Assembly: GCA_945878705.1 (NCBI GenBank) | Contig: CAMCUE010000078.1 | Coordinates: 1-5,840, forward strand | DNA: 5,840 nt | From: Ferrithrix thermotolerans DSM 19514 | GTDB lineage: Bacteria; Actinomycetota; Acidimicrobiia; Acidimicrobiales; Ilumatobacteraceae | Reading direction: 5' to 3' | Part shown: in pieces, positions 5,418 to 5,840 of the stretch | How positions within the stretch are numbered: position 1 is the first letter of the stretch | Layout of the letters: every line of letters starts with the position of its first letter | Notes under the pieces: generated by a model | Database searches by the model: none | Seen by the model: the letters and a program-made list of their open reading frames with translations, nothing else | Told to the model about the DNA's origin: nothing | Made by a program: the position numbers and the translations under genes

Positions 5418-5840
5418 ATGTTGGATTGTCGCAACCTCGTCGTTACTTACGAGTCAACGCCGGTGCTGCAGAACCTCTCTATATATATAGGTGCTGGTGA
5501 AATCGTCGCCTTGACTGGCCCGAGTGGTTCGGGCAAAACGACATTGCTGCGATGCATCGCAGGTCTTGAAGTAGTTGATTCTGGCACGATTCATTTGAGT
5601 GGCCAAGAGATCACCGCCAAACCGGCACATTTGCGTCGAATCGGCTTGGTGTTTCAAGACAATCAGTTGTTTCCGCATTTAAATGTTGCCGAAAATATCG
5701 CATACTCACTTAAGATTCAACGCACTAAACAGAAGCTAATTGATGAAAAAGTCGCAGAAGTTCTCGAACTCGTGGGGCTAACCCATCTATCTCAGCGCGA
5801 AGTTTTTAAACTTTCGGGTGGTGAGGCAAAACGTATTTCA
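5418..5840 (+). CDS. thiQ: Thiamine ABC transporter ATP-binding protein, N-terminal part (cut by window edge)
   Basis: The first 141 codons of an ABC ATPase, open to the last base. It starts MLDCRNLVVTYESTPVLQNL. Walker A is GPSGSGKTT (34-42); the Q-loop is VFQDNQLFPHLNVAENI (78-94) with Q80; the ABC signature is LSGGE (132-136), followed by AKRIS at the edge. Walker B and the H-loop must lie beyond the window. It would hydrolyse ATP on the cytoplasmic face, docking on the EAA loops of ThiP. The signature has Glu where the common form has Gln (LSGGQ), a known variant. ATG 5418 lies 13 bases after the thiP stop with a weak GAG at 5407-5409. The thiamine assignment comes from position after thiN-thiB-thiP; sequence alone says only importer-type ATPase. 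A ten-base TA run lies at 5480-5489. Confidence 0.92.
   Translation, partial: MLDCRNLVVTYESTPVLQNLSIYIGAGEIVALTGPSGSGKTTLLRCIAGLEVVDSGTIHLSGQEITAKPAHLRRIGLVFQDNQLFPHLNVAENIAYSLKIQRTKQKLIDEKVAEVLELVGLTHLSQREVFKLSGGEAKRIS
5547..5562. repeat. Perfect 16-base palindrome in thiQ
   Basis: CTGCGATGCATCGCAG is its own reverse complement. It encodes part of LLRCIAGL, the conserved helix after Walker A, so protein constraint may explain much of it. Confidence 0.5.

Noticed and set aside
5454..5678. Minus-strand 74-codon open frame at the right edge
   Set aside because: Antisense to thiQ, which carries Walker A, Q-loop and signature motifs in the plus frame.

Overview
The window looks like actinobacterial chromosome of moderate GC (stretches I counted by hand run from about 35% to 57%). 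The NfuA-type protein, the nitrilase N-terminus and the thiamine-transport proteins all read as actinobacterial to me. An aquatic Acidimicrobiia-like lineage would fit, but that placement is inference. No RNA gene, insertion sequence, CRISPR array or prophage gene was seen.

Layout. Two gene groups diverge from one intergenic region at about 1860-2035. The minus-strand group (1859 down to 1) is an NfuA-like Fe-S cluster carrier, then a probable surface-carbohydrate glycosyltransferase-like protein, then the first 15 codons of a nitrilase-superfamily amidohydrolase. Gaps are 6 and 23 bases, so they are probably co-transcribed. The plus-strand group (2036 to the right edge) is a complete TPP riboswitch followed by thiN, thiB, thiP and the first 141 codons of thiQ. 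It is tightly packed: a 1-base overlap, then gaps of 34 and 13 bases.

How the plus-strand genes work together. ThiB is a lipid-anchored binding protein that captures external thiamine. ThiP (fused two-domain permease) and ThiQ (ATPase) import it. ThiN converts it directly to thiamine pyrophosphate (TPP) with ATP. TPP then feeds back through the riboswitch, whose P4 helix contains the Shine-Dalgarno sequence of thiN. This is a self-contained thiamine salvage and import operon with translational product feedback. The correct thiN start is ATG 2036; the upstream in-frame ATG at 2015 lies inside the conserved aptamer.

Oddities. The glycosyltransferase-like gene is AT-rich in its middle and functionally out of place beside a Fe-S gene. 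A near-perfect 19-base tandem duplication sits in the divergent intergenic region. Short perfect inverted repeats lie inside several genes; the best are an 11-bp stem in thiB and a 10-bp stem in thiN. Nothing here is convincingly a new biological system. The glycosyltransferase-like gene and the intragenic hairpins are the least explained parts.
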